A stretch of DNA of 64,000 nt from Hyposmocoma kahamanoa. Lineage: Eukaryota; Arthropoda; Insecta; Lepidoptera; Cosmopterigidae. The notes under the pieces are model-generated. The model was not told the origin of the DNA, made no database searches, and saw nothing but the letters and a program-made list of their open reading frames with translations. The stretch is from assembly GCF_003589595.1 (NCBI RefSeq), contig NW_020653770.1, positions 573,104 through 637,103 of the forward strand, read 5' to 3'. Below are positions 1 through 10,292 of this stretch, in pieces (position 1 is the first letter of the stretch; each line of letters opens with the position of its first letter). Both the position numbers and the translations under genes were made by a program.

Positions 1-53
1 GTGAGGTGACAGTACTTCCCCGGACGAGCTCTTTCTCAAGCAGCTCTACTGCT
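1..53 (-). mobile_element. Family A SINE-like repeat, 5' end, cut by window edge
   Basis: The stretch is the reverse complement of the family A 5' end (agctccttgtgaaagagttc type) that recurs in full at 5547-5832 and 26329-26592. The rest of the copy lies outside the window. Confidence 0.75.
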
Positions 54-57
54 TCTT

Positions 58-800
58 AAATTATTTAAAGGATTTGTCTCCCTAAGAGTCTATACAAAAT
101 CAAAAGGCTTTCGTTGATTCCGCATTGCAGTGAAAGTGTTGATTGTGTGTGAAAACACGATTCCTAAATATTTTCAAAAAAAACACAAACTTAACTCGAA
201 ATTTTTCAAGAAAACCGCCGTATTCAATAGGTACTTTATATGAACTAAATAGAACATATAGTATACGATATACATTTTTCCAATTGTTTTAATTTCGTTT
301 GTAAACAAATAAATTCTGAGATAAAGCCAGTGACCCGAGCAAAATGAACCATATTAGTACGAAAGAAAAATTAATTGGAGCTGAGATAGTATCGACTCAT
401 AATGGTTTAAGCTAATTTACCAGGAGTGATCTATGTTTAAACCAAACTATCGCGTTGTTTTCGATGTCTTTCCTCTTTCAAAAGCAATACAATACAATAA
501 TACAATCATTCCTATTAGATCTTTTCAGTATCTTTCGCCTTTCACTTTTAGAAAGACCTCCGCTCCATTGACGGAACAAACAAAAGGAAATAGAAACAGA
601 GAGCGATGAGCTTTTATTAATATTCATCCAGAGCTTACAAAAGTTGTCGCTGGGGGGCCACAAAGACAGCGGCTTTTGAAAAGCGGATGCCTGTTGACAT
701 CAAAACGTTTTGACGTATCATCGCTCAAAAAGGAATTTTTGCAATATTGTCCTTGATATTTACAACAAAAAACTCACGAACTGTTGGATCTTTCGAAATG
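58..800. other. No gene or recognisable repeat
   Basis: AT-rich sequence with no long open frame. Around 805-860 (ttttttgtgaaaatac) it resembles the tail of family C on the minus strand, but the match is too short to delimit. Confidence 0.5.
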
Positions 801-861
801 ATACTCTATGGAATATATAATATCATGATATTTGTCTATTTTTTGTGAAAATACAATACGC

Positions 862-1600
862 AAAACATTAACGTTAATGGTACAAAGATCTGACAAAAAC
901 ACAAAGAAAAATTCATTCGATCAGATTAGAAACATGTACTCTTTTAAGTTTAAAGTGTGACGATGTGTGGTGATGTCAGGTAATGCGACGACCTCCTTAC
1001 ATCGTCATCCCACCTTTCTATCGTCTTTTCTCCGGTTCCTGGCCACTCGATTTAAAATTTTGAATCATTCTTTAATTCCTTTGCCAATTTTAATACCAAT
1101 CTGTAATTTAGTATAACTCGGCCCTCTTGGGCCTCTTTTTTCTCTTTACCATCAACTTGAAATAAATTTCCGTGGACCTGAAGTTTTCTTATTTTATTGC
1201 CGTGAACCTAGTCACGGCTCCTTGGGGTTTACAACCTTTTCAAAATTATTTAAAAGGACCGCTCTAAATCTTAGCTGGCTCACGCGTCCCCTAACACAGG
1301 CAGCATTACCGCGCTGAATGGCCAACGGTTGCACCAGGTAAAATCCTATCCCTATTATATATAACCTATCTCTAAGCCGACGACTCAATTTCCTGATTTT
1401 TTTTTTTGTAAATGTCGAGGTTACTAAATTACTAAATGTAACTTGTTGAGTTATTTACTTGCCAAAGTAAACCTTATACGACGCAGTAATACACCTATTA
1501 ATTTAAATAATTTTTAACTTGTTTAGGATTTTACGAAGGCTGTATATACATTGGGAATAAAACAATTAGTAATTAAGTTCTTTGGATGTTTCACCATCAT
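862..1600. other. Unassigned, possible decayed LINE sequence
   Basis: No intact frame. A stretch near 1205-1250 (ctccttgg, then acaacctttt) resembles sequence downstream of the family H copy at about 32990, so part of this may be old LINE 3' UTR. This is inference from a weak match. Confidence 0.3.
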
Positions 1601-1639
1601 GATGTACTTACAAACATTCATCCCATCTCCGGCACACCA

Positions 1640-1935
1640 GCAGGAGGACTGGCTCCGAAGCTGAGCTGGCTGAAAGAATAAAAAGTAATAAGTACCAGGA
1701 TCTCAGCTCTAACTACCTATTTACAGCTTTAGAGTCGAAACTCTTGGCCCGTGGGATCCAAGTGCCCTTCATCTGTACAAAAATTTTATCCAAAAAATTA
1801 ATAGACTGTCTAGGAAACCCAAGGGCCTGCGGCTACCTTGCCCAACGCATTAGCACAAGAACACAAAGGGGGAACGCTGCCAGCGTCTTGGGCACCTTGC
1901 CGCGGGGACCCAAATTTATTCATATAATTTAAAAA
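1640..1935 (+). mobile_element. LINE family H, C-terminal coding remnant (copy 1)
   Basis: The frame can be read from about 1660 through the stop near 1930, with residues AERIKSNKYQDL, then GNPRACGYLAQRIS and QRGNAASVLGT. A second diverged copy at 32672-32885 keeps the same blocks and the same 3' context (catataatttaa, then aatccta). I recognise this as a C-terminal module found behind reverse transcriptases in invertebrate retroelements, but cannot place the clade. The N-terminal parts are missing, as expected for a 5'-truncated insertion. Confidence 0.6.
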
Positions 1936-1985
1936 TCCTAATTTTTATTCTCTTTTTACCTTACCTATATATTATCAAAATAAAA

Positions 1986-2028
1986 ATAATGTATTATTTT
2001 TTGTGACTCCACTAGTTTGTTAAAAATA
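1986..2028 (-). mobile_element. Family C tail fragment
   Basis: Reads ttttttgtgactccactagtt, the reverse complement of the conserved family C tail actagtggagtaatttcac. It abuts the family J fragment that follows. Confidence 0.45.
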
Positions 2029-2066
2029 AAAGTCAGCCGTGACCTGAAAGGCCCGAAACGTTGGTT
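2029..2066 (+). mobile_element. Family J (Penelope-like?) short fragment
   Basis: Contains the family J core gtcagccgtgacc followed by ggcccgaaacgttgg, as in the copies at 28042-28085 and 56160-56210. An internal deletion has removed most of the stem region. It runs straight into a family B SINE. Confidence 0.5.
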
Positions 2067-2275
2067 GGTTTGTTACCGAACGGTTACCATGCAGAGGTCC
2101 TAGGTTCGATTCCTGGTCCGGGAGAAATATTTGTAAGGCCTACATTTATTTCTCTCGTGAGTTTGAGTGTAATTTGTGGTTGTCTATGTGTGTGTCCATG
2201 GCACCCGCGACACAGGGTTTTCCCTAGTGCGGGACTGTGTTGAGTGTGTGCGTTATTATTATTATTAAACTTGGA
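2063..2275 (+). mobile_element. Family B tRNA-derived SINE (copy 1)
   Basis: A tRNA-like head with a box A-like accgaacggtta and box B ggttcgattcc is followed by a body (atttgtaaggcctac, gtgtgtccatggcacc, cacagggttttccc) and a tail ending in (ATT)n at about 2255-2270. Box A and box B are the internal RNA polymerase III promoter of such elements. The head has a short deletion, so this copy is probably inactive. Confidence 0.85.
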
Positions 2276-3235
2276 AAAAAAAAATGGCGTCATTTTTGAT
2301 ACGTAATTATTACTAGTTGCAGCTTCTTACCACAATACGTTTTTATTATGCCGATATTTGTCGGGAAAAAAAGAGTGGTGAGGTGTACCAGAATCTGATG
2401 ACATTTAGGCAAATTTAAATTTATAGTGGGCTACACACTTTTGGGGTGGACATATTTTTTTAATTTATTGCCACTTGTTTTAATATTCTAATATTTATTT
2501 CCGTAAAATGAGATCGCTTGCTGTTGGATATTTTGAAATGTTTAGTTTTTCAGGCTGTTTCGTGGCCCGTATCCTTGTGAGACTCCATTAGGTGGATAAT
2601 TAATGATTTGTAAACATTCCGTCGCTTTCAGGATTTCAGGTTTCCTTATTGGCTTAAAGTTTTTGATCCTTGTCTTCAGATATCTCATTAACGACGTTCC
2701 CATTTAGTAATAGTTCTTACTGTATCGTGTTTTTATTAGTTTCCTCTCAGAACTTAATCATTCAGTAGGCGTAATTTGTTACGCATATGAATTTTGACAT
2801 ATTATAAACAATTATTAGTTAGTTAAGCGTTCAAATCATAATTTCAAACAAATTAACGTCGACTGAAAAATAAATCTGCGCCCACTGCTCACGTAAGAAG
2901 CGCACACGCAGACGTAGTTTGTTATTTACGCGCGTAATCAAATCCCTATTTGAAATTACGTGGAAAAACCAGATATAGCGAGCAATAAAAACTGTCGATA
3001 TTTAAAGCTGGCGCTGGCGTAAAAATCTTGTTTGTTTGTATGCGGTTCGACTCCAGCGTAGTATAGCCGCGAGCACGTCTCACACCTGTTCAGTTACATT
3101 CATTTGAATTTTATTTATTTTACTCTATTTTATTTTATTCTTTTGTAGTTTATGAATACAGGGTGCCCGTCGTAAAATTTCAATAGATGTCGTGTCAGTC
3201 AAAACATGACGGAATTTAATGAGAATTCTCCGTTA
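2276..3235. other. No gene found
   Basis: AT-rich up to about 2870. A slightly GC-richer patch at 2880-3080 includes cgcacacgcagacg and cgcgcgtaatc. No frame, repeat or promoter could be supported. Confidence 0.4.
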
Positions 3236-3350
3236 AGTAGGTTACTCACATGAAATTAAACAATTTTTTTCGGTCAAAATCGCTGATATTTGTTTTTTCA
3301 AACAAACCAACGTTTTGGGTCCTTTACGGGTCCCGTGGTCACGGCTGACT
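3236..3350 (-). mobile_element. Family J (Penelope-like?) fragment
   Basis: On the minus strand it reads cttcagtcagccgtgacc, a GGG/CCC stem, then aaaacgttgg and gtttgaaaaaacaaat. The order matches the complete copies near 28 and 56 kb. No inverted second half is seen here, so only one arm survives. Confidence 0.55.
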
Positions 3351-3477
3351 GAAGAAATATTCTAAATAATAAATATTCTTCAAATTATTCTATAAGGCAT
3401 TAGTCTCGCATCAAAGATGGAAATTAAAAACGTTCAACAAATAGGAATAGGAATAAAATACATTAGAGACATCTGTT

Positions 3478-3600
3478 TCCCGCAAACTGCAGTTTGGGAC
3501 TTTTTAAAGCTAGAATGAATAGGCATTTAACAAACATACATACAAACAAACGCCTAACATAATCGATAATATTGTCACTTAATATCAGGTGAAGCTAGCG
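3478..3600 (+). mobile_element. LINE family F, 3' end
   Basis: One frame reads CSLGLFKARMNRHLT, matching the C-terminal block (LGLFKARVNRHFLG) of the longer family F copy at 50095-50790. It is followed by the family's 3' UTR motif aatatcaggtgaa. It is a 5'-truncated remnant. Confidence 0.6.
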
Positions 3601-4140
3601 TCATTCATAAAAACATGTGGTGGGGGGAAAAGGCATAAAATTTTTCGAACACCGAGGCCTTCAAGGCAGACAATGAATGAAAAACCCTCTTATTATAGAA
3701 GACCATTTTATGTCAACTGTCACTTTTTAAATGCGAAATTTGTATTCTCTGTAAATAACAGACGGAAGTATTATTCGGCATCTCTAGCTGTATCCCACCG
3801 TACACAGGTTGAACAGATTTTTACAATTTTTTAATCTTAATTTCGTTTTAAATACGTACATAGAAAAAAAATGTTACAAATACTCGATTGCAAGAATATA
3901 GAACGAAAAATCTTCCACATCGTTTACGTCAAAAAATGCCCCTCCAATCATCTTGATTTCGAACTCAAGGGTTTATTTTTTAAAGCACAAAAAGAAAGCA
4001 TACCTCTTATATATACTAAAGAATTGCATTAGGTATTATAGTATTAGTGTAGTAGTTAGTTACTCTTATGTCGTGGTTCATTTATATATATTTATTCACC
4101 CACAACAGCGGGGGACTTATTCTTTTCACAGTGTATGCTG
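3601..4140. other. No gene found
   Basis: AT-rich; short open frames only, with no recognisable residues. No repeat seen elsewhere in the window matches it. Confidence 0.4.
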
Positions 4141-4144
4141 AGCT

Positions 4145-4520
4145 GTCACAGACTAACGATTCGTTCTGTGTACCGTTCAGATTCTCGGGTTTCTCTCAGA
4201 GAAAAGTTTAAGGAGACTGCTATCAGGACTGTAGCATCACAGCACATTTACTCAAATATAAATAAATGCTCGTAATAATATACACAATTTCATTAAGAAA
4301 GAAGATATCCATAATATTAACCTTAGAACGAAGTGCAAACTCAAGGTACCACGATTTCGTTTAACTAAAGTAAACGATTTTTTTTTTGGGAACTGTATAC
4401 GTTGTTGCAATAAGTTTCCGGAGCATGTATTAAAATTATCACTTCCTAAGTTTAAAACTCGCATTAAAAGTAACATAACTGAAAAGTCATATTACAAAAT
4501 TGAAGACCACTAGATAAAAA
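4145..4520 (+). mobile_element. LINE family E, C-terminal coding remnant
   Basis: Across frame breaks it reads TIRSVYRS, RVSLREKFKETAIRTVASQ, VPRFRLTKVN, GNCIRCCNKFPEH and EKSYYKIEDH. These are the blocks after the catalytic core of a Jockey/CR1-type reverse transcriptase. The copy at 52850-53340 aligns along its whole 3' half. Several frame breaks show that it is dead. The 3' UTR is absent; the copy ends near 4520. Confidence 0.75.
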
Positions 4521-4540
4521 TGTATAAAAAGACGACATAA

Positions 4541-4715
4541 TTATCACGCTGGTCTCCCAGGACGGGTTCGATTTCTTGGGCCAGGGAAACAATTGTATGG
4601 TCTACATTGTTTTCTCTCGCGAGTGATGTAATTCGTCGTTGTTTAAGTGTGTATTCATGGCTCCTGCGATACAAGATTTGCCTATAGTGCGGGTCTATGT
4701 GTGTGTTATAAATAT
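4541..4715 (+). mobile_element. Family B tRNA-derived SINE, diverged (copy 2)
   Basis: Keeps a box B-like gggttcgatttc and diverged body motifs (attgtatggtctac, ttcatggctcctgcg, atagtgcgggtctatg). Box A is lost and the body is about 20% changed, so this is an old copy. Confidence 0.65.
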
Positions 4716-4719
4716 ATGT

Positions 4720-5255
4720 CCATAATTATATATAGAAATAGAAGTACCTATACGAGGTACATATTATAGGGATTATTATAACCATATAAGAACTACGTGC
4801 CTCAAAGCAGCAAGTTAAATCATGCTCATTTTATGTACATAATATGCATTAAGGCTACTTACGCATTTAGGCGTACCGGGGGAATGGCTTTATGAATAGT
4901 TAATGCAATCGATGCCTGAGAACTGAGTCACAAGTTGCAGGCTTTGTCACTTTAACGGCCGTCGCTGTCTCCCTTTGAATGCTAAATCAATTGAAGAACA
5001 AGTAAACCACAAACAAACCCTCACAAACCTGATACTCTGTAGCAGTCATCTTCTAATGCATTTCCGTTGTAGCTCCAATAGTGCTCAGGCATATATACAC
5101 GTAAAACCATACGAACTAGATTTTGATACAAACGACAGGAAGCCGCTGCGTCGTGTTATAGTTCCCAAAGAAACAGAACATGTGGCATCATAATATAAAA
5201 AATCAACCAGCATTTTATACTACGAGTATCATTATTAAGAAAAAGTCAACTTAGT
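4720..5255. other. No gene found
   Basis: No repeat or conserved frame. The 72-codon open frame at 4975-5193 shows no recognisable motif and is taken as chance. Confidence 0.4.
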
Positions 5256-5259
5256 CTAT

Positions 5260-5380
5260 ATCTTAATTGGTAAGAGCGGTGGCTCCGGTGTGGTAACAGA
5301 TGCTGGTTCGAATTCAATCACTTCGAAGGAATTTTTTTGGAACTAGTACAGTATTTTCAGATCAAGAACACCAGGTTTTA
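5260..5380 (+). mobile_element. Family C repeat (tRNA-like part and tail)
   Basis: Box A-like ttggtaagagcggtgg and box B-like ggttcgaattc are followed by an A/T-rich body. The order matches 31105-31190 and 55850-55985. Confidence 0.55.
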
Positions 5381-5546
5381 AACAAACAGGCTCGCATGAA
5401 AAAACGAATCCAAGTGAGGAGGCCTTCGCTTGTTTTTATCTAGAGTTATACCCTATTATATAAGATATAAAATATAGCATGGTCGCCATTTTGTCTCCTA
5501 ACTGGCTGTCCGCCATTTTGCAATTATTATCTACTTTGCTTTAACA

Positions 5547-5832
5547 TTTTTTTATAACACCAAATGACGGAAACAAGTCGCGCGCCTGGTGGTAAGCAAA
5601 ACGCATATCCATAATAATTGCAGTGCCACTCAGAGCTTTAAATCACAAAGATCTGAGGGGCACTGTTACTGCGGTCATCACGACAAGTCCCATGAGCCTG
5701 TGATTTCACCAGCACCCTTACCCTTCGAAACCGAACGCAGTAATGCTCACATAACTGTTTGGTAGCAGAAATAGATAAGGTGGCAGTACATTCCTGGACG
5801 AACTCTTTCACAAGGAGCTCCACTGCTACTCA
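5547..5832 (-). mobile_element. Family A SINE-like repeat
   Basis: Nearly complete minus-strand copy. The T-rich stretch (A-tail) and accaaatgacgg lie at the low end, then caagtcgcgcgcctggtgg, the agagctttaaatc block, the caccagcaccctta block and the 5' end aactctttcacaaggagc. A 20-base stretch of the 'gacgggcgcagtggcag' area is missing. The A-tail implies retroposition; no tRNA-like promoter is visible, so its origin is open. Confidence 0.85.
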
Positions 5833-6350
5833 AAACTATGATAACGTGAATGCTAGCTGCAGTTACATATACAGAGAACCATAACCCCGATTCCCTATAT
5901 AAACATCATAAACATCGTCTACAAAATATGTGCCAAGTGAACAGCCGTACGTTTCCGAAATCTTTTTTTTGCCAATAATCACATTGCTATACCGTGAGAG
6001 ACCCAATTTCGCACAAATTATCTCGCTGATAGGGTCCTCATTCCCTTGATGGAACCCCGACAGGTCCCCCAGTGTTCGAAGCTTCTTTTATAAGTTATTG
6101 AGGCGTGTGAAATTATTGGGGCAAAGTATTATTGACCATTTTTCCTGCAACTTATTACGTTTTATATAATTAATCGCAATAATGTGTTTGAAACCAGCTG
6201 TTAAATTTCACTGGGAAACTCCACATGAATACTAGGAGTAAGAAATGAAACATATGGCGAAGAAGTTAAAGTGCACTGTCTATTGTTTGCAAAGAATCTT
6301 ATCATATAAGTGCAAGTTAAACGAATGGACACTTTGGATGTGTACTCTTC
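5833..6350. other. No gene found
   Basis: Low-complexity AT-rich DNA with no motif that recurs elsewhere in the window. Confidence 0.35.
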
Positions 6351-6351
6351 G

Positions 6352-6416
6352 TTCATGATATCAAGTGCTGGCGGGACGAACAAGTCATGTGTCTGGTGAT
6401 GGTGCGCTTTTCCATG
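6352..6416 (-). mobile_element. Family A 3'-end fragment
   Basis: Reads gatatcaagtgctggcgggacgaacaag-type sequence, the 3' end of family A in reverse. It is truncated after about 65 bases. Confidence 0.6.
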
Positions 6417-6419
6417 TGA

Positions 6420-6835
6420 ATGATGAATGAATGACATTTATTTGTTTAAAATACGGTTTACAAAATGTGACACAAGTGTTTACAGTCATCGTATTTTCCC
6501 GATATTGATGTAAATCTATACATATCTACACTTTGCATTTGTAAAGCAATTTTTATTAATTACTAAGATTAACATAAGATAATACCTAGTAAGTTATTGT
6601 CATGTCATGAAGATAGCAAGAATATAACAACAATGATATATATTTTTTATCAAATTTATTGAAATTTATGTCTAAAGAAATCCTAATGGAATAGAAATAT
6701 TTATCTCTTGGCCATGACATCAACTTACGTTTATAGATACGTATACATTATATGAGCTTACAGCGTTCTGGACGTTCTAGCCGATCGGAGAAACGGCGGA
6801 ACCAACTTGGCAAATTCAAATTTAGAACAAATGAG
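6420..6835. other. AT-rich, possible LINE tail on minus strand
   Basis: Opens with gacatttatttgtttaaaatacgg, a T-rich start like the reversed 3' tails at 8890 and 46497. No coding remnant follows, so this is only a suggestion. Confidence 0.3.
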
Positions 6836-6837
6836 AA

Positions 6838-6990
6838 ATTCTAAAAGCGGTAACCCCGGTGTGGCAGCAGACGCTGGTTCGAATTTAGTCAGATCTGAGG
6901 ATTTTTTCTTCGTGTTGTTCGATCTGTGCATCAATAATATTCTCGTTATTAATATTACTACATGTAACTATCTTACGTAAACATTGAAAA
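6838..6990 (+). mobile_element. Family C repeat
   Basis: Shows agcggtaaccccggtgtgg, then gacgctggttcgaattt and a body with ttcgatctgtgcatcaataat. This is the same order as the family C copies at 5260 and 55850. Confidence 0.55.
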
Positions 6991-7177
6991 AGAACCCCAT
7001 TGTGCACATCAAACAAAAAATAAATTGTCTTCACAAAGCTTCTTTTTTCACAAAAGCCTAAATACGGATTCTATTTTTTTTTTGTTGTATAACAATACAC
7101 GACTTAACCTTTCTTTTTTCATAAAGAAAAATATTCAACTTCGGTAACGATTTAATTCTTCTGTTTATATTATAATA

Positions 7178-7880
7178 ATGCCCGATTATTTTTCCTAAAA
7201 GCATTTTCATTTTCGGAAACAAAATGATGCAACTTCCATGAAAATTTACTATCCAATGTTAACCCCGAATTCTCAAAATTATCTACTAAATCTATTGAAT
7301 TACAATTACAATTTGTTTTTTGCTTGTGAAGGCATTCATATGAATGACCAAACACTGTAGGCTTATCAAAGTAGACCCTGCCATAGGGGGAATAAACATG
7401 CACACGTTTTGTTTTGCCGTGATTTATGATTACACCATTATCATGAGACTATTTAATAATATTATCTAAATCTTCCTGAATTTTGTATTCAATTATTGCC
7501 AAGTTTTTGTTAGCGTACACTAAACAGATGTAGTCAGTGTACATATATACCTTACAATTCTTAACTACATTGCACATGGAATTAATGTGCATACTGTACT
7601 CTCCGGCCTCGTACTGAACCAGTAGGTACACCGTAAGTAACTTTAAACTTTTGACTAGTTTTCCTCTATAAGAATTTGAAGCATTCTGTCTTGAAGGTAC
7701 GCTCGGAACCAATCCCTAAGTGGGCCACGAATACCACATTCGTCCATAGCTCGAAGTAACTGGCAGTGTTCTAAAGTGTTAAATGCTTTTTTGAAATCTA
7801 TAAAGACAACTATCAGTGAAACCGGCCAGCGCAGACGCGGTACGGCGGCCTTTTCCAAAACTATGATGATCATGATGATA
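7178..7880 (-). mobile_element. LINE reverse transcriptase fragment, catalytic region
   Basis: The minus strand encodes, over three frames, FIDFKKAFNTLEH (RT motif with the first catalytic Asp), GIRGPLRDWFRAYLQDR, a degraded VPTGSV block and CKVYMYTDYICLV. The last aligns with the catalytic Y-x-D-D motif, but the second Asp is Tyr. It continues into the thumb-like stretch LTLDSKFSWKLH. It belongs to a non-LTR retrotransposon that copies RNA at a nicked target. Frame breaks and the lost Asp show it is inactive. The clade is probably CR1/Jockey-like (inference). Confidence 0.8.
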
Positions 7881-7881
7881 A

Positions 7882-8035
7882 TACTCTATAGTCTTGTCGG
7901 TGGAGTATCTTCCAGTCATGTCTTTTATAATCCAGCTCCTTGACCTCCTTATACGATACGACACCGGCCTTTTCCTCTATTTGGTCTATGTAACTGCGCC
8001 TAGATCGACCTCTTATATCGCAATAAGAGCTCATG
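7882..8035 (-). mobile_element. LINE C-terminal fragment, different family
   Basis: The minus strand reads GRSRRSYIDQIEEKAG then YKEVKELDYKRHDW. This layout (GRP-type turn, then a D-Q-I block, then a W about 25 residues later) is typical of the C-terminus of some LINE reverse transcriptases. It lies just N-terminal to the RT fragment on the same strand, but in family terms it belongs at a C-terminus. The two are therefore separate insertions. Confidence 0.5.
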
Positions 8036-8044
8036 GAAAGGCCC

Positions 8045-8125
8045 CAGAGTGCCACTGCAAGTGCTATGTACAAGGGTGTCCATGACTAGGCGCACGACTT
8101 GTTCGTCCCTTCATTTCCCGGTAAG
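8045..8125 (+). mobile_element. Family A 3'-half fragment
   Basis: Carries gagtgccactgcaagtg followed by ggcgcacgacttgttcgtcc, the conserved 3' part of family A, then stops without the A-tail. Confidence 0.6.
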
Positions 8126-8159
8126 ACCAAATTAGGAGATAGAGGAGAAGAGTGGAGAA

Positions 8160-8300
8160 ACTTTTCTAAACTGGTTCCAGTCTGGGTGCTCTGGAAAGTG
8201 CCCCGGAGTGAATTTCGTTGCTCTGGTGCTCCTAGTACAGGGATTTCCCTAGTTTGAGACCAGGCATTCGGTGTGATTGTCAGGAACATTATTATTATTA
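8160..8300 (+). repeat. Unclassified short repeat with (ATT)n tail
   Basis: Includes gtacagggatttccctag, ttgagaccaggc and gtcaggaac, and ends in (ATT)n. A short piece near 38735-38760 on the minus strand shares the ggtctcaaac and ccctgtac motifs. The microsatellite tail suggests a SINE, but no promoter boxes are seen. Confidence 0.35.
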
Positions 8301-8309
8301 ACCTATGTC

Positions 8310-8890
8310 CTACTGAGCTACCACTGCTCTTGAAAATAGTAGATAGCTATTACCGTTTATTGTCTTGCATCGTACACACAACATTACAATAAAATCAATG
8401 GTTTCAAAGAGAAACGAACAAGTCGGGAATACATACAAACAAACACCAAGAAGAAATTAAATTAACATACATAACGTGACTAACCTAATGATAAACAGCT
8501 TCTGTGTTGCAGAAAGTCAAATAGTTCGTGGCCCAAAAAGCAAAGAACAGATTTTCATAGCATGGAACAGTTGATATTTTTTTGCGCATCTTCAGACAGA
8601 TCTACATGGTGAAAGTTCTTATTGACATGTACAATCACTTTCCTAAATATGATGAATTAAAATAATAATTATTAATAGAAATATGGAACACAAAGAAAAA
8701 TTCCAAAACTGTGACAGCCAAACCAAGACCTGAAGCTTCATAGATAAAGGCCGAAAAAAGAAACAAACGATCTGTAACAAACACTAAGAGCGCACTACCT
8801 TACTATCCGTCCGAAAAATTAACTGTCAAATAAGTAATACTCGATCAAATTAAAAGACGCATGATGCGAGTGAAGCTCCATACTTACGTT
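8310..8890. other. No gene found
   Basis: AT-rich DNA with stop codons in all frames and no matches elsewhere in the window. Confidence 0.35.
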
Positions 8891-8892
8891 GT

Positions 8893-9350
8893 CTTTCATT
8901 CATTCATTCATTTATTTATTTGCATTTCACATGGATGATAAACTTATACATGTGATAAAATACATTGCAAGCTTGAACGTAGTTAATTAGTTTAGATAAT
9001 TAATTATATTATAGATTCTATTATTATTAATAAACATAATTATTACGTAATATTTTTATCTTAAAATTAATTAAATTATTATTTTTATAATTATTAAACG
9101 TTTTTATCACTATTACATTTAATTTAATTTCATTTATTGTAATTCACATTTTAATAAACTTAGCTACATACATGTGATACCCTGTTAGGACGTAGCACAA
9201 TTTAAACTTAAACCTAATGATACAATTATTTTAACATATATTATAATATATATTATTCGTACATTTATTTATTATTATAATATATATTATACGTACACTT
9301 ATTGCTAATAATAATTTTTACTGATTTGTATTTTCAATTATTACCTAAAT
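8893..9350 (-). repeat. AT-rich LINE 3' tail region with a tandem duplication
   Basis: Starts with (TTCA)n/(TTTA)n at 8897-8922 and is strongly AT-rich to 9350. A roughly 50-bp unit (ttataatatatattat, then cgtac and ttatt) is duplicated in tandem at about 9240-9303. It lies directly downstream, on the minus strand, of the LINE C-terminus at 9355-9560 and is probably its 3' UTR. Confidence 0.4.
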
Positions 9351-9354
9351 TTCA

Positions 9355-9560
9355 TATAGACATGAAATCAATTTCAAATACATTTATCGCCAAAAATTCA
9401 GACATATTATAATAGGTTTTTTTGTTTAGAAATTCCTTTAAACGTTCTTCAAAAACCGTGTCTTTATCCAAATTTTTAATGTAATTTGGGATGTGGTTAT
9501 ATACTTTTATTAACATAGGGTGTGGTGCACAAGAAAATAATGTTAGGCTAGAGGGGGAAG
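9355..9560 (-). mobile_element. LINE C-terminal coding remnant
   Basis: The minus strand reads PHPMLIKVYNHIPNYIK, then FEERLKEFLNKKTYYNMSEF. The N-x-(I/L)P...F...LK.FL...YY pattern is the usual C-terminus of Jockey/CR1-type reverse transcriptases. It is a 5'-truncated insertion with no catalytic region. Confidence 0.65.
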
Positions 9561-9615
9561 ATTTTAAAGATTTCCCCCCCGTCAAAAAAAAAAAAGGCTA
9601 GAGGGGGGAAGTTTA
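9546..9615. repeat. Local direct duplication around a homopolymer
   Basis: The block ggctagagggggaag occurs at about 9546 and again at about 9596, separated by runs of C and A. It looks like a small local duplication. Confidence 0.5.
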
Positions 9616-9884
9616 AGCTTGTTATGGTAACGATTATTTAATTAATGATTAGTCTTTTAATTTGGTCGAGTATTACTTATTTGACAGTTATTTTTTCGGT
9701 CGGACGTCAGACGGAGAACGAGAGAGACCCCCTGTTCCGAATCCGAGAAATGACGGTTCGAAATGTCACAAGAATCATTTTATCTCTGGGTGTACAAGCA
9801 ATATTCGCATTTTCTCGGATTTGTATCGGTCTTAGTGCACAAGGCACTTAGTGCAGTTATAAATTTGTAAGGTCTCCTGTCTCG

Positions 9885-10030
9885 ATCTGAATCTCAGTTG
9901 GTAGGCATACACGAAGTGCGAAACTTGTCAGGTCGGAGGAATTTTTCTTTGTTATCCATCTTAATATTAACAATTAGAACAAACTAGTGGAGTAATGTTC
10001 ATAAAAATAAATGATATTCAATAAAAATCA
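9885..10030 (+). mobile_element. Family C repeat, diverged
   Basis: Box A-like ctcagttggtaggc is present; box B is degraded. The tail is well kept: aactagtggagtaatgttc then tgatattcaataaaaat. This copy fixes the family C 3' end as the attcaataaa motif. Confidence 0.55.
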
Positions 10031-10110
10031 GAATTAATATAACGTTACGCTGTATAATATATTCCATTGTCGACACCAAAATCTGCTTTGTGTTGCAGCG
10101 TTCGAAATAA

Positions 10111-10292
10111 GTTTTTTTTTGATAATATCAACTGACGGGACGACCAAATCGTGCACCTGGAGGTAAGCTACATGCCTGTCCGTGCCACTCAGAGCTTTAA
10201 ATCGAAAAAATATGAGGGGCACTGCCACTGTGTTCGTCACCCTGAGACGTAAGTTGGCAAGTCCCATGTGCCTGTAATTTCACCAGCAACTT
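10111..10292 (-). mobile_element. Family A SINE-like repeat, 5'-truncated
   Basis: The T-run at 10111-10120 is the reversed A-tail, followed by tatcaactgacgggacg, ttaaatcgaaaaaatatgag and gcctgtaatttcaccagc. It stops before the family 5' end. Confidence 0.8.

Noticed and set aside
9645..9860. Possible inverted-repeat element around aatccgagaaa and tttctcggatt
   Set aside because: The pairing is about 11 bases and does not extend; flanks show no target duplication.
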